Source of the DNA: Spirochaetia bacterium
GTDB lineage: Bacteria; Spirochaetota; Spirochaetia; Treponematales; Treponemataceae
Direction: 5' to 3'
DNA: 24,155 bases
Assembly: GCA_900770075.1 (NCBI GenBank)
Contig: CAAGIZ010000207.1
Span: 1 to 24,155 of the forward strand
The translations under genes were made by a program, and so were the position numbers. Positions 1 through 6,191 of the stretch are shown here, in pieces. Under the pieces are notes generated by a model. It saw only the letters and a program-made list of their open reading frames with translations. It was not told the DNA's origin and searched no databases. The first letter of the stretch is position 1. Each line of letters starts with the position of its first letter.

Positions 1-1
1 C

Positions 2-97
2 GTTCTCGCCTGGAAAAAAAGCAGCCGCCTTTCCCGCCTTACAGAAACTTTTCTGCACTTTGTAAAAGAATATTTGGAGAGAACGCTGGAAAAGTGA
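2..97 (+). CDS. C-terminal end of a possible LysR-type regulator (partial, 5' end outside window)
   Basis: Frame 2 is open from the window edge to a TGA at 95-97. It encodes about 31 residues beginning VLAWKKSSRLSR, then TETFLHFVKEYLE. The pattern of a short hydrophobic/Trp-Lys-Lys strand followed by an amphipathic helix of the type 'aFlefvkeyl' is common at the end of LysR-family effector-binding domains. Frame 1 is also open to 114 but gives a Pro/Arg-rich peptide with no recognisable pattern. The family call is tentative because so little is visible. Confidence 0.35.
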   Translation, partial: VLAWKKSSRLSRLTETFLHFVKEYLERTLEK

Positions 98-198
98 TGG
101 AGAAGAATTTGTAAAGGAATCTGGGGACAGAGAAGATTAATCTGAAACCACTTCAAAAGCAGCAAATGACGGTGTCTTTGCGTTAAGGATGCGCAAGA

Positions 199-250
199 CG
201 GCGCAAGCCGTTGCTGTAGTGGAGCAAAGCGGAACGAAAGCAATGGAGCG
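199..250 (+). repeat. Cloverleaf repeat, degenerate copy (R4)
   Basis: CGGC-GCAA-GCCG at 199-210 forms a 4-bp hairpin with a GNRA-type loop. It is followed by TTGC (211-214) pairing with GCAA (240-243), then TGGAGCG. This matches arms 1 and 2 and the linker of the better-preserved copies at 6734-6784 and 4727-4773. The third arm and the closing GGG/CCC stem are not recognisable, so this copy looks eroded. Confidence 0.5.
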
Positions 251-333
251 GCAGCGTAATCTGGAGCAGCCTGACCCGGAATGAAATGGAGGGGAACGCC
301 ACCTAAATAAACTGAATAAAAATACAAAATCTA

Positions 334-528
334 TTACCCGTACCGTTTTTTTTCTGCAAGAAGAAAAATCACTGTGACGGCAAAGGATAGAAATTCTGCG
401 GCAACTACGGCGAACCAGATTTCGTTCAGTCCAAAAATGGCTGGCAGGGTGAGCACTGTAACAATTTGAAAAACAAGTGTGCGCAAAAACGAGATGACGG
501 CAGAAACAAGTCCGTTGTTGAAAAATTG
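334..528 (-). pseudogene. C-terminal remnant of a MATE-family efflux protein
   Basis: The minus strand is open in one frame down to a TAA at 334-336. It encodes about 64 residues that begin near FFNNGLVSAVISFLRTLV, continue with a hydrophobic segment including FGLNEIWFAVV, and end in EKKRYG. This is the pattern of the last two transmembrane helices and the basic tail of MATE multidrug/cation antiporters, which normally run to about 450 residues. No start codon, SD or N-terminal part is seen upstream; the frame loses resemblance before 530. I read it as a decayed gene fragment. A different multi-helix transporter is possible. Confidence 0.5.
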
Positions 529-676
529 CTTTCGTAAATATAAGGAAGATGTGTGATTTCTGCCATTGTTTGTTCTCCTGGGGTTGTTTTATTTTAGCAC
601 AAGTATGGGAGGGTATATTGATTTTTTCTGTATCAGGAAGAAATTGTTGATTGCGGAAGGTGTGCAAACATTGCAG

Positions 677-707
677 GGTTTTGCAATGAACTGTTGCGGC
701 GGTCAGC
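677..707 (+). repeat. 31-bp interspersed repeat, copy 1
   Basis: Matches 2935-2965 at 26 of 31 positions, with the first 18 (GGTTTTGCAATGAACTGT) identical. It lies in non-coding DNA upstream of the ZIP gene. Confidence 0.6.
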
Positions 708-802
708 TTCAAAACACAGGTAAATATTTAAAAAGAAAAGAATTCAGTATAGAATTGTCTGCGAGGTTTTTACCTATAGTTTTGATTCAAGCTGGAGGAT
801 AA

Positions 803-1597
803 ATGATTTCTACAATAGCAAAGGGGTTGTTGATTCCTTTTTTGGGGACGGCTTTGGGGTCGGCCTGTGTTTTCTTTATGAAAAATAAAATGTCTGTCCG
901 CCTTCAAAAGTCTATTTCCGGGTTTGCTGCCGGCGTTATGGTTGCGGCTTCGGTCTGGAGTCTTTTAATTCCTTCGATGAATCAGGCAGAAGAGCTGGGG
1001 ATGGGCAGGCTTTCTTTTATTCCGGCTGTTGCGGGTTTTTGTCTTGGAATGTTGTTTCTGCTTTTGCTTGATATTATTACTCCCCACATGCATATTAACG
1101 AAACTGTTGAAGGTCCTAAAAGCAATCTTAAAAAATCTACGATGATGGTGCTTGCCGTAACACTTCACAACATTCCTGAGGGTATGGCTGTGGGCGTTTT
1201 GTATGCAGGCTGGTATACGGGGGCTGTTCATATCTCTGCTTCGGCTGCCCTGGCACTTGCCCTTGGCATTGCCATTCAGAATTTTCCGGAAGGAGCAATT
1301 ATTTCCATGCCGCTTCACAGTAAGGGGCTTTCTAAATCAAAAGCCTGTCTTTTTGGCGTTTTAACTGGAATTGTCGAACCTTTAGCCGGAATCCTTACCA
1401 TTATTCTTGCCCGGTTTATAATCCCGGTTTTGCCTTACCTTTTAAGTTTTGCAGCCGGAGCTATGATTTATGTAGTTGTAGAAGAACTTGTTCCGGAAAT
1501 GGCAGCCGAGGAAGAAACCGTTCACTCAAATCTTGGAACGATTATGTTCATGATTGGTTTTTCCATCATGATGATGCTGGATGTGGCTCTGGGCTAA
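803..1597 (+). CDS. ZIP-family divalent metal transporter (ZupT/GufA-like)
   Basis: A 264-residue polytopic inner-membrane protein, about eight hydrophobic segments, expected to import Zn2+ and other divalent metals. The family's metal-site motifs are present: HNIPEG at residues 122-127 in one helix and QNFPEG at 159-164 in the next, followed by VEP near 191-193 and an EELVPE motif at 227-232. Length fits the GufA/ZupT subgroup. The ATG at 803 is preceded by GGAGG with good spacing. A half-match (CCTATAG, 773-779) to the element discussed for the met genes lies just upstream but lacks the second arm. The gene appears monocistronic; a cloverleaf repeat follows it. The exact metal cannot be read from sequence. 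Confidence 0.9.
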   Translation: MISTIAKGLLIPFLGTALGSACVFFMKNKMSVRLQKSISGFAAGVMVAASVWSLLIPSMNQAEELGMGRLSFIPAVAGFCLGMLFLLLLDIITPHMHINETVEGPKSNLKKSTMMVLAVTLHNIPEGMAVGVLYAGWYTGAVHISASAALALALGIAIQNFPEGAIISMPLHSKGLSKSKACLFGVLTGIVEPLAGILTIILARFIIPVLPYLLSFAAGAMIYVVVEELVPEMAAEEETVHSNLGTIMFMIGFSIMMMLDVALG

Positions 1598-1639
1598 TAA
1601 AATTGCAGCGAAGCCTCGCAAAACCTAGCCCGGACATTA

Positions 1640-1714
1640 GGGGCGGCGCAGCCGTTCTTGGGGGCAGCCGGCTCTGGCGGATGGCCTCAAGAATGTAGCG
1701 GATAGCGGAACCCC
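1640..1714 (+). repeat. Cloverleaf repeat (R5) after the ZIP gene
   Basis: GGGG (1640-1643) can pair with CCCC (1711-1714). Inside are CGGC-GCA-GCCG (1644-1654) and a second arm closed by TTCTTG (1655-1660) with CAAGAA (1688-1693), then TGTAGC...GCGGAA before CCCC. The order and linkers match the copies at 19922-20004 and 6734-6784, although the third arm is weak here. Confidence 0.6.
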
Positions 1715-1725
1715 GGTTGGCCGGT

Positions 1726-1755
1726 TTGACGGTGGAGTTGCTCCATAAATAAAAT
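1726..1755 (+). promoter_or_regulatory. Predicted sigma-70 type promoter of the orphan binding-protein gene
   Basis: TTGACG (1726-1731) and TAAAAT (1750-1755) are separated by 18 bp. The -35 lies inside a stretch (GGTTTGACGGTGGAGTTGC, 1723-1741) resembling one unit of the 19-bp array at 2728-2879. Predicted from sequence only. Confidence 0.45.
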
Positions 1756-1770
1756 AAAAATCCCACAAAA

Positions 1771-1787
1771 CCTATTGACTAAGTAGG
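1771..1787 (+). promoter_or_regulatory. Candidate Rrf2 operator, CCTAT-N8-TAGG
   Basis: CCTATTGACTAAGTAGG, a CCTA-N9-TAGG dyad followed by AAAAGGAATT. It lies at about the expected transcription start of the gene at 1855. The same arrangement occurs upstream of metQ at 8665-8681, and a variant occurs between rrf2 and metN at 6664-6680. Confidence 0.5.
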
Positions 1788-1854
1788 TAAAAGGAATTAT
1801 AACTTTTCTATCGGCGGATACTGAGGGATTTTTTGCCGGAAAATGGAGGTTTAT

Positions 1855-2685
1855 ATGAAAAAATCGTTTGTTAAGGCTTTTGCTGCTCTGGCAGTTTTGT
1901 TTTTGGGTTTTAATGCTTCGGCTAAGGCTAAGTTCAGGTCGGTTGAGCAGATTAAAAAGAGCAAGACTTTGAAGGTTGCTGTTTTTAGCGACAAAAAACC
2001 TTTCGGCTATGTGGACGAAAATGGGCTTTATCAGGGTTACGATGTTTATTTTGCTGAGCGGATTGCCAAAGATCTGGGCGTTAAAATAAAGTATGTTCCT
2101 GTGGAGCCGGCTCAGCGGGTGGAAGTTTTGACTACAGGAAAAGTGGACATTGTTCTTGCAAACTTTACTGTTACAAAAGAGCGGGCTGAAAAAGTTGATT
2201 TTGCCCTTCCTTACATGAAGGTTGCCCTGGGCGTTGTTTCTAGCGAAAAAGATCCGATTAACAAGGTTGATGACCTTAAAGGAAAGACCCTGATTATTGC
2301 CAAGGGGACTACTGCCGAAACTTTCTTTACGGAAAAATATCCTGAAGTCAAGCTTTTGAAGTTTGACCAGTATGCCGATGCCTACAATGCCCTTCTGGAC
2401 GGCCGGGGTGCAGGTCTTTCTACCGACAACACGGAAGTTCTTGCCTGGGCTATCGAAAACAAGGGATTTTTAGTTGGGCCGGAAGTTACTTCTCTGGGTA
2501 ACCTGGACACTATTGCTCCTGCCGTTGCCAAGGGAAACACGAACCTGCTCAACTGGCTCAACGAGGAAATCAAGGCTCTCGGAAAGGAAAATTTCTTCCA
2601 CGCTGACTACGAAGCAACTCTCCGGGAAGTTTACGGCAAGGATTCTGACGCAGACAGTCTTGTCGTTGAAGGCGGTCAGCTGTAG
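1855..2685 (+). CDS. Orphan amino-acid ABC transporter substrate-binding protein (polar amino acid / PEB1-GlnH type)
   Basis: A 276-residue exported binding protein of the family-3 solute-binding fold. An N-terminal signal peptide is clear (MKKSFVKAF, a hydrophobic run, then ASA near residue 23). The mature part has features of amino-acid binders: an early strand at LKVAVFSD, GYDVYFAERIAKDLG, AQRVE, and NFTVTKERAEKVDF with the Arg that normally holds the ligand carboxylate. I chose ATG 1855 because GGAGG at 1846-1850 is correctly spaced; the in-frame ATG at 1843 overlaps that SD. No permease or ATPase gene is adjacent, so it must share partners encoded elsewhere or act alone. The shared upstream element with metQ suggests a sulfur amino-acid ligand (cystine or methionine), which is inference. 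Confidence 0.85.
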   Translation: MKKSFVKAFAALAVLFLGFNASAKAKFRSVEQIKKSKTLKVAVFSDKKPFGYVDENGLYQGYDVYFAERIAKDLGVKIKYVPVEPAQRVEVLTTGKVDIVLANFTVTKERAEKVDFALPYMKVALGVVSSEKDPINKVDDLKGKTLIIAKGTTAETFFTEKYPEVKLLKFDQYADAYNALLDGRGAGLSTDNTEVLAWAIENKGFLVGPEVTSLGNLDTIAPAVAKGNTNLLNWLNEEIKALGKENFFHADYEATLREVYGKDSDADSLVVEGGQL

Positions 2686-2727
2686 GCGGACTGTCAGCCG
2701 CCAAGAGGCGGCGGGGGAGGGATGTAG

Positions 2728-2879
2728 GGGCTGACGGAGGATGCCTGGTCTGGCGGTGGATTTCTAGTCTGACCGCAAATTTTCGGTCAGACGGAAGATG
2801 TCTGGTCAGACTGTGCATCCTCGGTCAGACGGCGGGTGCCCGGTTTGACGGTGCATCCGCGGTTAGACGGATGGTGCGC
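2728..2879 (+). repeat. Tandem array of eight degenerate 19-bp units
   Basis: Units start at 2728, 2747, 2766, 2785, 2804, 2823, 2842 and 2861, each exactly 19 bp, with approximate consensus GGTCAGACGGNNGATGCCT. The GGTNNGAC core is the best conserved part; the 3' half varies. The period is not a multiple of three, so it is not a coding repeat. Weaker units may extend the array upstream to about 2674. The last unit runs into the hairpin at 2871-2888. Confidence 0.8.
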
Positions 2880-2897
2880 AAGCACCATTTATATAAA
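2869..2897 (+). repeat. GNRA-capped hairpin repeat, copy 1
   Basis: ATGGTGC-GCAA-GCACCAT (2871-2888) is a perfect 7-bp stem with a GNRA loop, followed by TTTATATAAA. A second copy at 24127-24155 has the same stem and flank but a GAAA loop. Confidence 0.65.
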
Positions 2898-2934
2898 TTC
2901 CCATGCCGCAATCAGCGTGTAGTGCTGACAGCAC

Positions 2935-2965
2935 GGTTTTGCAATGAACTGTCGCGACCGGTAGC
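2935..2965 (+). repeat. 31-bp interspersed repeat, copy 2
   Basis: Matches 677-707 at 26 of 31 positions; differences are confined to the 3' 13 bp. Confidence 0.6.
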
Positions 2966-3019
2966 CCCTGTTTTAATTATTTTTTAATGCGGAGACCCCT
3001 GCGGTTTGTCTGCCAACAC

Positions 3020-3049
3020 TTGACCAACATCTTGTATTTTTGGTAAATT
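3020..3049 (+). promoter_or_regulatory. Predicted promoter of the leader ORF and cystathionine-family gene
   Basis: TTGACC (3020-3025) and TAAATT (3044-3049) with an 18-bp spacer. The resulting transcript would have about 400 nt before the enzyme start at 3452 and would carry the small ORF at 3143-3226. Confidence 0.4.
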
Positions 3050-3142
3050 TTATCTGCAATTTTTCGGAGACTTTTGGTTTTCGCGTCTTTTGCTTTTTTT
3101 TGCGGGTTGTTTTAACCGCTTCTTATCTTTTTATGGAGGTGC

Positions 3143-3226
3143 ATGAAAATGGCAGTTTACTTTGAAAAGCTCGTTCGCCAGAATTTCCGCAACGGTGTCA
3201 TGCGCCTTTCTCTTCGTGCCCTCTAG
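3143..3226 (+). CDS. 27-residue small ORF, candidate leader peptide
   Basis: ATG at 3143 is preceded by GGAGG (3135-3139) at good spacing. The peptide begins MKMAVYFEKLVRQNF and ends VMRLSLRAL before TAG. It has five Arg, three Met and no Cys. It lies about 225 nt upstream of the start of the cystathionine-family enzyme and downstream of a predicted promoter. Between it and the enzyme are an AAAATTC/GAATTTT hairpin and GACC-GCCTT-GGTC followed by a T7 run, which could act as an attenuator. I do not recognise the peptide. It could be a regulatory leader, an independent small protein, or a chance ORF with a good SD. Confidence 0.4.
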   Translation: MKMAVYFEKLVRQNFRNGVMRLSLRAL

Positions 3227-3451
3227 TCTTTAACCCGGCATTTTTTTTCTAAAATTCAATTTTTGGAATTTTTATCAGACCGCCTTGGTCAGTTTTTTTG
3301 CCGAAGGTTTATCTGTTTTTGGGCAGTTTTCAATTTTCATTCAGTTTACAAAAGCCTTGCCGTGGCTTTCCTGCTGCGCCATCTTTGGGTTTGCGGTTTT
3401 TCTGCGCAGGTTTTGGGTTTTGCCGGTTCAGGGCAGAAGGAGATTTTTTTT

Positions 3452-4678
3452 ATGGAAAGTTCAGAAAGTTCAGATTTTTGTTTTGACACCCTTTGCGTTC
3501 AGGGTAACTTAAACGGCAAGTCAAAGGGCTGCGGAAGCCTCCCCCAAAATGGAAAAGGAACGGAAATTGTTCGGGAAAGGGCACTGGAAAATTTTTACGG
3601 CTCTGTTACCGTGCCGCTTTTTCAGACTGCCACCTACGCTCATTACGGTCTAGGAAAATCCACCGGCTACGACTATTCAAGACTTTCCAATCCCACAAGA
3701 ACAATCCTTGAAGAAACAGTTGCCGCCCTTGACGGTGCAAAATACGGCTTTGCCTTCAGTTCCGGCATGGCGGCCGAGACTGCCTTTTTTGACATGCTGG
3801 AAAGCGGAAGCCACGTAATCTGCTCAGACGACATCTACGGCGGTTCCATAAGGCTTTTTAACACCATTGTAAAAAAACAGGGGAACGAAACCACCTTTGT
3901 GGACACTTCAAAAATCGAAGAAGTTGAAAAGGCTTTCAGACCCAACACCAGGGTGATTTTTATAGAAACTCCCGGAAACCCCCTCATGACCGTTACGGAC
4001 ATCCGCAAAATGGCGGAACTGGCACATTCCCGCGGAGCAATTCTTGTGGTGGACAATACCTTTCTTACGGCATATTACCAGAAACCCCTTGCACTGGGAG
4101 CCGATGTGGTCATTCAGTCAGGAACAAAATTTCTGGCTGGACACAACGACACTCTGGCGGGCTTTGTAACCACAAACAGCGAAAAAATTGCGGAAGACAT
4201 GACGTTTATAACAAAGACCACCGGTTCCATGCTGTCCCCTTTTGACTGCTGGCTTACACTGCGGGGAATAAAAACCCTGACGGTGCGCATGGAAAGACAG
4301 AGCGAAAATGCCGCAAAACTTGCCCGATACCTTAAAACCGAAAAAAAAGTAAAAAAAGTGGTTTACATAGGTCTGCCGGAAACACCAGGTTACGAGGTGC
4401 ACAAGTCCCAGACCACCGGTTTTGGAAGCATGATTTCGATTTATCTTGACAGCAACAAGACAGTGGAGAATCTGCTCAGAAAAATCCGGGTCTTTCAGTA
4501 TGCAGAAAGCCTTGGTGGGGTAGAAAGCCTCATAACTTATCCGCTTACCCAGACCCACTCGGAAATTCCGCCGGAAGAAAGGGAGAAAAAAGGCATAACA
4601 GATACACTGGTTCGGATTTCTGTTGGAATAGAGGGTTTTGAAGATTTAAAAAACGACATAAAGCAGGCACTGGAATAG
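3452..4678 (+). CDS. Cystathionine gamma-synthase / gamma-lyase family PLP enzyme
   Basis: A 408-residue cytosolic enzyme of the Cys/Met-metabolism PLP family, which makes or cleaves cystathionine-type thioethers. Visible landmarks are YSRLSNPTR (75-83), SSGMAA (103-108) for phosphate contact, DNTF (201-204) contacting the pyridine ring, and SGTKFLAGHND with the PLP lysine at 226. The C-terminal half has the LGGVESLITYP motif and THSEIPPEER. IYGGS near 128-132 carries Gly where methionine gamma-lyases have Cys, favouring cystathionine-type activity. ATG 3452 has AAGGAG about 9 bp upstream; the frame is open 63 codons further but that part is low-complexity and has no SD. About 20 extra residues (roughly 20-45) separate CVQG from the usual VPLFQT strand. 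MetB, MetC-like or O-acylhomoserine activity cannot be distinguished. Confidence 0.88.
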   Translation: MESSESSDFCFDTLCVQGNLNGKSKGCGSLPQNGKGTEIVRERALENFYGSVTVPLFQTATYAHYGLGKSTGYDYSRLSNPTRTILEETVAALDGAKYGFAFSSGMAAETAFFDMLESGSHVICSDDIYGGSIRLFNTIVKKQGNETTFVDTSKIEEVEKAFRPNTRVIFIETPGNPLMTVTDIRKMAELAHSRGAILVVDNTFLTAYYQKPLALGADVVIQSGTKFLAGHNDTLAGFVTTNSEKIAEDMTFITKTTGSMLSPFDCWLTLRGIKTLTVRMERQSENAAKLARYLKTEKKVKKVVYIGLPETPGYEVHKSQTTGFGSMISIYLDSNKTVENLLRKIRVFQYAESLGGVESLITYPLTQTHSEIPPEEREKKGITDTLVRISVGIEGFEDLKNDIKQALE

Positions 4679-4689
4679 AGTAAAAAATT

Positions 4690-4773
4690 GGGCGCCCCGG
4701 CACCAAGGTGCCGGCCGGGCTTTGCAGGGTTCCGCGCCTTCGCGCTCCATTGCTGCGCAACGGCAAGCCGCCC
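4690..4773 (-). repeat. Cloverleaf repeat with accompanying hairpin (R2), minus orientation
   Basis: Read on the minus strand, GGG (4773-4771) pairs with CCC (4729-4727). It encloses CGG-CTTG-CCG, TTGC-GCA-GCAA, TGGA, and a GCGC-GAAG-GCGC arm followed by GAA. Just 3' is CCGGCACC-TT-GGTGCCGG (4714-4697), then a T6 run toward the enzyme gene end. Linkers and order match 6734-6822 very closely. Confidence 0.75.
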
Positions 4774-4777
4774 TTCC

Positions 4778-4830
4778 AATCCCTGGCGCGAAGCGACAGG
4801 GCGTTCGCGGTAGCGAACAATATAATAATC
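4778..4830 (+). repeat. 53-bp direct repeat, copy 1
   Basis: Identical over all 53 bp to 4881-4933. Each unit holds a CCCTG...CAGGG hairpin with CGC-GAA-GCG inside, then GTTCGC-GGTA-GCGAAC, then an AATATAATAATC tail. Confidence 0.9.
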
Positions 4831-4831
4831 T

Positions 4832-4878
4832 AGTTTGCGAAGCAAACTAGCAGGGGTGGGCGTATACGCCCATCCCCG
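4832..4878 (+). repeat. Two hairpins between the 53-bp repeats
   Basis: TAGTTTGC-GAA-GCAAACTA (4831-4850, plus flanking C/G) is a perfect long stem with a 3-nt loop. The 14-bp palindrome GGGCGTATACGCCC is flanked by GGGGT/ATCCC, extending the pairing. Neither has the A-stem-T form of a strong terminator. Confidence 0.6.
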
Positions 4879-4880
4879 TT

Positions 4881-4933
4881 AATCCCTGGCGCGAAGCGAC
4901 AGGGCGTTCGCGGTAGCGAACAATATAATAATC
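4881..4933 (+). repeat. 53-bp direct repeat, copy 2
   Basis: Perfect second copy of 4778-4830. A truncated third copy of 22 bp (AATCCCTGGCGCGAAG and following bases) lies at 4964-4985 and ends just before the SD of the PatB-like gene. Confidence 0.9.
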
Positions 4934-4963
4934 GGCAGTGGGGGGCACTTTGCACACCCCGTT

Positions 4964-4985
4964 AATCCCTGGCGCGAAGCGACAG
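4964..4985 (+). repeat. 53-bp direct repeat, truncated copy 3
   Basis: Identical to the first 22 bp of the repeat, then diverges into TTTTATAGGAG, the SD region of the next gene. Confidence 0.8.
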
Positions 4986-5009
4986 TTTTATAGGAGATAT
5001 GATATAAAA

Positions 5010-6185
5010 ATGACTTTTGATTTTGACAAGATTACAGACCGTTCGAACACTATGGCCATAAAGTACGACCTTGCCGCTGTCCGCGGAAAGCCGAAAGACG
5101 CCATAAGTCTTTGGGTTGCAGACATGGACTGGCCTACGGCTCCTGCTGTTACACAAGCCCTTAAAAAACGGTGCGACCACGGAATTTTCGGCTACAGCTG
5201 GCCGGACGACCGCTACTACGACGCCTTAAAAAACTGGTACAAAACCCGTCACGATTTTGAAATTAAAAAAGAGTGGGTCGTAAATACTCCGGGAGTTGTT
5301 TTTGCAATCTGCATGGCAATCCGTGCCTTTACAAAAGAAGGAGACTCCGTGCTTATCCAGCGGCCGGTTTATTACCCTTTTTCCAATTCCATCGTGAGCC
5401 AGAACAGAAAGCTTGTAAACAGTCCTTTGGTTTTTAAAAACGGCCGCTACGAAATCGACTTTGAAGATTTTGAACGCAAAATAATAGAAGAAAACGTAAA
5501 ACTTTTTATATTCTGTTCCCCCCATAATCCGGGCGGCCGTGTCTGGACAAAGGAAGAACTTCTGCGCTTGAGTGAGATTTGTCTTAAACACAATGTCCTT
5601 GTTGTAAGCGACGAAATTCACTGCGACATAACCTTTGAAGGACATCGGCACACGGTCTTTGCAAAAATTTCAGAAGAAGCAGCATGGAACTCAATTATCT
5701 GCAATTCTCCCAGCAAGACCTTTAACCTTGCCGGCCTGCAGTTTTCCAACATAATAATCCAGAACGAAAGTCTGAGAAGGGCTTTTAAAAAAGAAATAGA
5801 CCGCACCGGCTACGACGAACCTTCTGTTATGGGCTTGGAAGCGGCAATTGCAGCCTATTCTGCCGGAGGAGAGTGGCTGGATCAGGCCCGCACCTACATC
5901 TGGCAGAATGTGCTTTTTGCAGAAAAATACATTGCAGCCCATTGCCCCAAGATAAAGGTTTGCAAGCCGGAAGGTTCCTACCTTTTGTGGCTGGATTTTT
6001 CTGCCTTTGATTTGAGCGACCCTCAAATAGAAGACAAAGTTCTGAACAGGGCAAAGGTCTGGCTGGACAGGGGAACTATGTTCGGAATCGAGGGGGAAAA
6101 GTTTCAGCGGATTAACTGTGCAACTCCAAGAAAAATTCTTGAAGCGGCACTAAAGGCAATCTGCACTGAATTTGCAGAAGACTGA
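5010..6185 (+). CDS. PatB/MalY-type C-S beta-lyase, cystalysin-like
   Basis: A 391-residue PLP enzyme of aminotransferase fold type I. The PatB/MalY subgroup cleaves cystathionine or cysteine to pyruvate, ammonia and a thiol or H2S. Motifs are SLWVADMDW (33-41), NTPGVVFAI, RPVYYPF (118-124), SPHNPGGRVW (170-179), SDEIHCD (200-206) and SPSKTFNLAGL with the PLP lysine at 236. The order and spacing closely resemble treponemal cystalysin, about 399 residues. ATG 5010 is chosen because the protein starts MTFDFDKITDRSNT, as family members do; AGGAG at 4992-4996 is rather far (13 nt). A two-codon ATG-ATA-TAA at 4999-5007 sits between SD and start. Paired with the upstream enzyme it could complete transsulfuration to homocysteine or release sulfide. 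Confidence 0.9.
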   Translation: MTFDFDKITDRSNTMAIKYDLAAVRGKPKDAISLWVADMDWPTAPAVTQALKKRCDHGIFGYSWPDDRYYDALKNWYKTRHDFEIKKEWVVNTPGVVFAICMAIRAFTKEGDSVLIQRPVYYPFSNSIVSQNRKLVNSPLVFKNGRYEIDFEDFERKIIEENVKLFIFCSPHNPGGRVWTKEELLRLSEICLKHNVLVVSDEIHCDITFEGHRHTVFAKISEEAAWNSIICNSPSKTFNLAGLQFSNIIIQNESLRRAFKKEIDRTGYDEPSVMGLEAAIAAYSAGGEWLDQARTYIWQNVLFAEKYIAAHCPKIKVCKPEGSYLLWLDFSAFDLSDPQIEDKVLNRAKVWLDRGTMFGIEGEKFQRINCATPRKILEAALKAICTEFAED

Positions 6186-6191
6186 TAAATT

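Larger units (their letters stand above)
2898..3142 (+). other. Gene-free spacer upstream of the small ORF
   Basis: Contains GTGCTGACAGCAC, a short hairpin near 2921-2934, the second copy of the 31-bp repeat (2935-2965) and a predicted promoter at 3020-3049. I see no protein or RNA gene here. Confidence 0.5.

Noticed and set aside
137..712. Long minus-strand open frame (191 codons)
   Set aside because: The peptide is Cys/His/Arg-rich low-quality sequence. It crosses the cloverleaf repeat, and the MATE-like remnant is in a different minus-strand frame over the same DNA.
773..779. Rrf2 operator upstream of the ZIP gene
   Set aside because: Only the CCTATAG half is present; the TAGG arm is absent.
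566..802. Plus-strand 78-codon open frame just before the ZIP gene
   Set aside because: It runs through the 31-bp repeat, has no SD or recognisable domain, and ends at the ZIP SD.
2728..2879. CRISPR array
   Set aside because: Units are 19 bp and contiguous, without conserved repeat/unique spacer alternation, and there are no cas genes.
3263..3451. N-terminal extension of the cystathionine-family enzyme
   Set aside because: Sixty-three upstream codons give a Phe/Leu-rich low-complexity peptide with no SD; ATG 3452 has a good SD.
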